From Methylotenera_A sp046594885 (GTDB taxonomy: Bacteria > Pseudomonadota > Gammaproteobacteria > Burkholderiales > Methylophilaceae): a DNA stretch of 45,810 nt. Of this stretch, positions 42,553-45,810 are shown piece after piece (position 1 is the first letter of the stretch; the number at the start of each line of letters is the position of its first letter). Location of the stretch: the NCBI GenBank assembly GCA_046594885.1, contig JBKJRD010000075.1, positions 1 to 45,810 on the forward strand. The letters run 5' to 3'. Position numbers and translations under genes: made by a program. The notes under the pieces are model-generated. The model was not told the DNA's origin. It made no database searches and saw nothing but the letters and a program-made list of their open reading frames with translations.

Positions 42553-43667
42553 AAAATCACCAATTGTTTGGCTAAATCAGTTTGCCTTGCTAACTGTTGC
42601 GATTGCAGCAAAGTATGAGCAGAAATGTCGATTAAATGGTTTAAATAAGCTTGCCAGATAGTTGCAGTTATTTGCCCGCTCACCCAAGCATGATGGATGT
42701 GCAAAACCGCTTGCTTTGCATTTAAGTTTGCATAAAACAAATCTAAAAAAGCGCTTAATTTTTGAATATGCGTATTTTCTGCTTGAAAGTAAGGTTGCCA
42801 AATAAATGGCTTCGCTGCCCAAATCGCGCGTATCCAACTATCTTCGCCGCGCACAAAGTTGATATCACAAACACTTAACAATTGGTCATAATCCGCCTGG
42901 CTTAAAAACGGTAATATATGCAAATTAAGCTGTTTAAGCTGATAGTTTTCGCCTATATTCAAATGACTTAACCCAAAAAAATCCGCAACTTTTGACAAAA
43001 TATTGCTGGCTGGCACATAGCAATGAATTGGCTGATTCGATTCAGCCATCACCATTAATAGCGATTCAATTGGCGCGTGTGGATAACAAAATAATGATAC
43101 TTTTAAGTGCTTATTATTGGTTAAGTTAACACTTTGCCAAAACAAATTTTGCTGGCTTTTATCACTGGAAAGATGCTGATTTTGATGGATAATATTATTT
43201 TCTCTTATTAAACCGCCAGTGGCTTGTGTAAATCCGGGAAAGTAAAAATAGCGTGTTAATCCATTGGCTCGCGGGGAAGGCTTTGCATGAAAATCGGCCA
43301 CCCAAGATTCGGCTGATAAATATTCTAAATTAATCCATGTGGATTTTTTTTGCACCATCTCGCCAATATATTCAGATGGCAATTCGCAGGAAAATGCTTC
43401 AATCACAATATCAGAAGCGTCTGTAAACTTTGTCTGTGCATGCCAACTTAACACATAAATATCATCAATAATTTGCCGATTTAAATGCACATTTAACTGT
43501 GGAATGATTTTTTGCGCGGCGTTTAAATCATCTATCCAAAGTCGAATGTTTAGTTTATATTCACTTTGCAATTGTTTTGCCAAGCGCCAACACACGCCAA
43601 TATCGCCAAAGTTATCAATAATTTTGCAGAATATATCCCAGCTTTTTTTTTCATCCACTTGCTTCAC
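42537..43667 (-). CDS. earP: EF-P arginine 32 rhamnosyltransferase
   Basis: A GT-B enzyme (376 residues from the GTG at 43667) that transfers rhamnose from dTDP-rhamnose to Arg32 of EF-P. The N-terminal IIDNFGDIGVCWRLAKQL holds the two Asp (18 and 22), spaced like the catalytic Asp13 and Asp17 of P. putida EarP. NFVRGEDSWIRAIWAAKPFIW holds the conserved Glu and the dTDP-binding region. The frame also opens at a TTG (43697), which would overlap the previous gene. The GTG leaves a 10-nt gap. No rhamnose-synthesis genes are in the window. It lies 73 nt upstream of efp. Confidence 0.93.
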   Translation of the reverse strand: MKQVDEKKSWDIFCKIIDNFGDIGVCWRLAKQLQSEYKLNIRLWIDDLNAAQKIIPQLNVHLNRQIIDDIYVLSWHAQTKFTDASDIVIEAFSCELPSEYIGEMVQKKSTWINLEYLSAESWVADFHAKPSPRANGLTRYFYFPGFTQATGGLIRENNIIHQNQHLSSDKSQQNLFWQSVNLTNNKHLKVSLFCYPHAPIESLLMVMAESNQPIHCYVPASNILSKVADFFGLSHLNIGENYQLKQLNLHILPFLSQADYDQLLSVCDINFVRGEDSWIRAIWAAKPFIWQPYFQAENTHIQKLSAFLDLFYANLNAKQAVLHIHHAWVSGQITATIWQAYLNHLIDISAHTLLQSQQLARQTDLAKQLVIFCNKN

Positions 43668-43677
43668 AATAAATCGC

Positions 43678-44028
43678 TTAAAGTAAATGAATACCAAAAC
43701 GCTTTAAGCAAATCACGTAGAAGTAAAAAATCAGTAAAGTAAACACAATACAACTGGTTAAAGTTAACCAAAAGCCCCACTTAGGCAATAAATATGGAAA
43801 CAACAAAAACATGGGTAAGGTGGGTATTACATACCAAAAAGTATAATAAGCGTGGTTGGCAAGTTTAACGATTGGCTGGTTTTCAACATGCAGCCAGATT
43901 AATGCTAACAGGGTGACCAATGGCAAAGCTGCAATAAAGCCGCCTAATTTATCACTGGCTTTAGCAAGCTCAGAAACCAAAACTACCACGCCAGCTGTAA
44001 TTAAATACTTGATGATAATATAGGTCAT
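43678..44028 (-). CDS. DUF3147-family small membrane protein
   Basis: A 116-residue protein with about four hydrophobic helices (MTYIIIKYLITAGVVVLVSE, then GGFIAALPLVTLLALIWLHV and two more). SELAKASDKLGGFIAALP resembles the DUF3147 family, function unknown. Its ATG overlaps the cusA stop in an ATGA junction (44025-44028), so translation is coupled to the efflux gene. It is followed 10 nt later by earP. Confidence 0.8.
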   Translation of the reverse strand: MTYIIIKYLITAGVVVLVSELAKASDKLGGFIAALPLVTLLALIWLHVENQPIVKLANHAYYTFWYVIPTLPMFLLFPYLLPKWGFWLTLTSCIVFTLLIFYFYVICLKRFGIHLL

Positions 44029-45810
44029 ATTTTATTACCTTGATGATAGGTTCGGTTAATGAGCATGTAAGCCGCTGGTAGCACAAATAATGAGAGCAAA
44101 GGCGCAGTGAGCATGCCGCCAACCATGGGTGCGGCGATACGACTCATGGCCTCTGACCCTGTGCCAGTGCCGATTAAAATGGGGATTAAACCAGCCAATA
44201 TCACTGCCACTGTCATGGCTTTTGGGCGCACGCGCAACGCTGCTCCTTCAATCAAAGCGGCATATAAATCTTCTTTATTATTCAGTTTTCCCGCCGCTCG
44301 GTAGCGTTCAATTGCATCATCTAAATACACTAGCATGATGATACCAAATTCAGCCGCTAATCCTGATAACGCAATCATACCGACACCACTGGCAATAGAG
44401 AAATGATGTCCTAGCAGATAAAGAAACCAAACAGCACCAACTAATGCAAATGGCAGGCTTCCTAAAATTAATAATGCAGGCGTCATACGCTTAAACGCTA
44501 AAAACAGCAAAATAAAGATAATGCCAATGGTCATTGGCACCACATAACTTAAGCGTTTGGTGGCACGCTCAAAATATTCAAACTGACCAGACCAGGCAAG
44601 TGAGTAACCTGCAGGTAGCTGCAATTCTTTATCCAGCATGGCTTTCGCATCTTTAACAAAGCCACCTAAATCGCGGTCTTGTATATCTACATATACCCAC
44701 ACATTAGGGCGCGCATTTTCACTCTTAATCATGGGCGGGCCATCGGTTACTTTTATTGTGGCAACCTCACCCAGTGGAACCGTCGCACCTTGCTCAGTGA
44801 TCATGGGCAAGGATTTAAGCTTTTCTACCGAATCGCGAAGCTCTCTTGGAAATCGCACATTAATCGGAAAACGTGCCAAGCCTTCAATTTTTTCAGCGAT
44901 ATTATCACCACCAATCGCGGTTGAAATAAAAGACTGCACGTCATCTGTGTTTAAACCATAACGCGCAATTTTAAGCCTGTCTATTTTGATATCAATGTAG
45001 CGGCCACCTGTAACACGCTCCGCAATCACAGAGCTGGCGCCTGGCACTTTCTTCATCAGCCGCTCTACTTCGCCGCCTAGTCTTTCTAGCGTATCTAAAT
45101 CAGCACCGCCAATTTTAATGCCGACTGGACTTTTAATGCCAGTAGAAAGCATATCGATACGGTTACGTATGGGTTGCACCCACACATTGGCCATGCCAGG
45201 TATTTTCAATCTGGCATCAAGTTCCTCTACCAGTTTTTCTGGCGTCATCCCTGCACGCCATTCTGAACGGGGTTTAAATTGAATGGTGGTTTCCAACATC
45301 TCTAGCGGCGCTGGGTCGGTTGCGGTTTCTGCGCGCCCTGTTTTACCAAATACCGATTTCACTTCTGGTACTGTTTTAATCAACCTATCAGTCAATTGCA
45401 AAATCTCAGACGCTTTTGCTATCGATAAGCCAGGCAGTGCGGTAGGCATATACAGCAAATCGCCCTCATCCAACGGCGGCATAAACTCACTACCCAGTTT
45501 ACCTAGAGGATACAAAGTCAACACAACCAAAGCTAAAGCTAGGGCAAGGGTGGTTTTTGGGTAATGCAGCACTTTACTTAGCATGGGCTTATAAAGCGCA
45601 ATTAAGCCCCGATTGAGCGGATTATCCTGCTCAGGCCGAATATGCCCACGAATAAACAGGGTCATTAATACTGGGATTAACGTAACAGATAAGCCCGCTG
45701 CCGCTGCCATGGCATAAGTTTTAGTGAATGCAAGTGGTGCAAATAGTTTTCCCTCTTGCGCTTCTAGGGTAAATACTGGAATAAAAGATAAGGTAATAAT
45801 CAGCAAAGAG
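44025..45810 (-). CDS. cusA: CusA/CzcA-type heavy-metal RND efflux pump, C-terminal part
   Basis: Frame open across the right edge, with 594 codons visible, so the N-terminal part (about 450 residues by family length) is missing. An inner-membrane proton-driven pump that works with a periplasmic adaptor and outer-membrane channel to expel metal ions. DEGDLLYMPTALPG, FGKTGRAETATDPAPLEM and NRIDMLSTGIKSPVGIKI are close to E. coli CusA, which favours Cu/Ag. Metal choice cannot be settled without aligning the Met ligands. The C-terminal helices include SGLAAEFGIIMLVYL. It is ATGA-coupled to DUF3147. Confidence 0.9.
   Translation of the reverse strand, partial: SLLIITLSFIPVFTLEAQEGKLFAPLAFTKTYAMAAAAGLSVTLIPVLMTLFIRGHIRPEQDNPLNRGLIALYKPMLSKVLHYPKTTLALALALVVLTLYPLGKLGSEFMPPLDEGDLLYMPTALPGLSIAKASEILQLTDRLIKTVPEVKSVFGKTGRAETATDPAPLEMLETTIQFKPRSEWRAGMTPEKLVEELDARLKIPGMANVWVQPIRNRIDMLSTGIKSPVGIKIGGADLDTLERLGGEVERLMKKVPGASSVIAERVTGGRYIDIKIDRLKIARYGLNTDDVQSFISTAIGGDNIAEKIEGLARFPINVRFPRELRDSVEKLKSLPMITEQGATVPLGEVATIKVTDGPPMIKSENARPNVWVYVDIQDRDLGGFVKDAKAMLDKELQLPAGYSLAWSGQFEYFERATKRLSYVVPMTIGIIFILLFLAFKRMTPALLILGSLPFALVGAVWFLYLLGHHFSIASGVGMIALSGLAAEFGIIMLVYLDDAIERYRAAGKLNNKEDLYAALIEGAALRVRPKAMTVAVILAGLIPILIGTGTGSEAMSRIAAPMVGGMLTAPLLSLFVLPAAYMLINRTYHQGNKI

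Noticed and set aside
1..45810. CRISPR arrays, tRNA or rRNA genes, transposases, phage genes
   Set aside because: None seen on either strand; spacers are short and lack repeats or cloverleaf sequences that I can recognise.

Overview
The window looks like chromosomal DNA from a low-GC betaproteobacterium. A Methylophilaceae (Methylotenera-like) methylotroph is my best guess. That is inference from the protein set: an EarP/Arg32-type EF-P pair, a YhdP-TldD block, GlnE, a CpxRA-like system, short AT-rich intergenic spacers and many small membrane proteins. It has not been confirmed by any search. I see no rRNA, tRNA, IS element, phage gene or CRISPR array.

Layout: 1-5000 is leftward: the start of an MFS transporter (cut by the window edge), the arginine operon argD-argF-argG, and a small PuuD-like membrane protein preceded by an unlisted 34-codon membrane ORF. 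5500-10000 holds a rightward EamA permease, a hairpin terminator, and a leftward operon of ppk2, a PAS/HAMP sensor kinase and a NarL-type regulator. 10170-12004 is a somewhat GC-richer pair (DUF2254 and DoxX membrane proteins). It is followed by a leftward periplasmic rhodanese and a rightward dhaL-dhaK pair without dhaM. 14400-16640 is leftward: a GMC flavin oxidoreductase without its own export signal, a 55-residue twin-arginine protein just upstream of it, and an 87-residue two-helix membrane protein. 16749-23448 holds ycaO, glnE (convergent with ycaO) and acs (divergent from glnE).

23508-28493 holds three glycosyltransferases around prfC, the first two being notably AT-rich. 28498-32497 is a lipoprotein-like esterase and an envelope-stress locus: cpxA and cpxR leftward, and a Spy/CpxP-like periplasmic protein rightward, with an exact GTAAA-N5-GTAAA CpxR box between them. 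32644-35151 is the ABC-F factor yheS with a downstream gene of unknown function. 35404-41850 is yhdP, a nitrilase-fold amidase and tldD. 41903-45810 is leftward: cusA (cut by the window edge), DUF3147, earP and efp, tightly packed.

The genes are mostly housekeeping: arginine synthesis, nitrogen control, acetate activation, translation factors with their modification enzymes, envelope homeostasis and metal efflux. The most interesting unexplained items are the GMC/Tat mini-protein pair, the 34-codon membrane ORF coupled to the PuuD-like gene, the ppk2-kinase-regulator operon, the dhaLK pair lacking its usual phosphodonor subunit, and the exact CpxR box. I did not find a convincing, wholly new multi-gene system.
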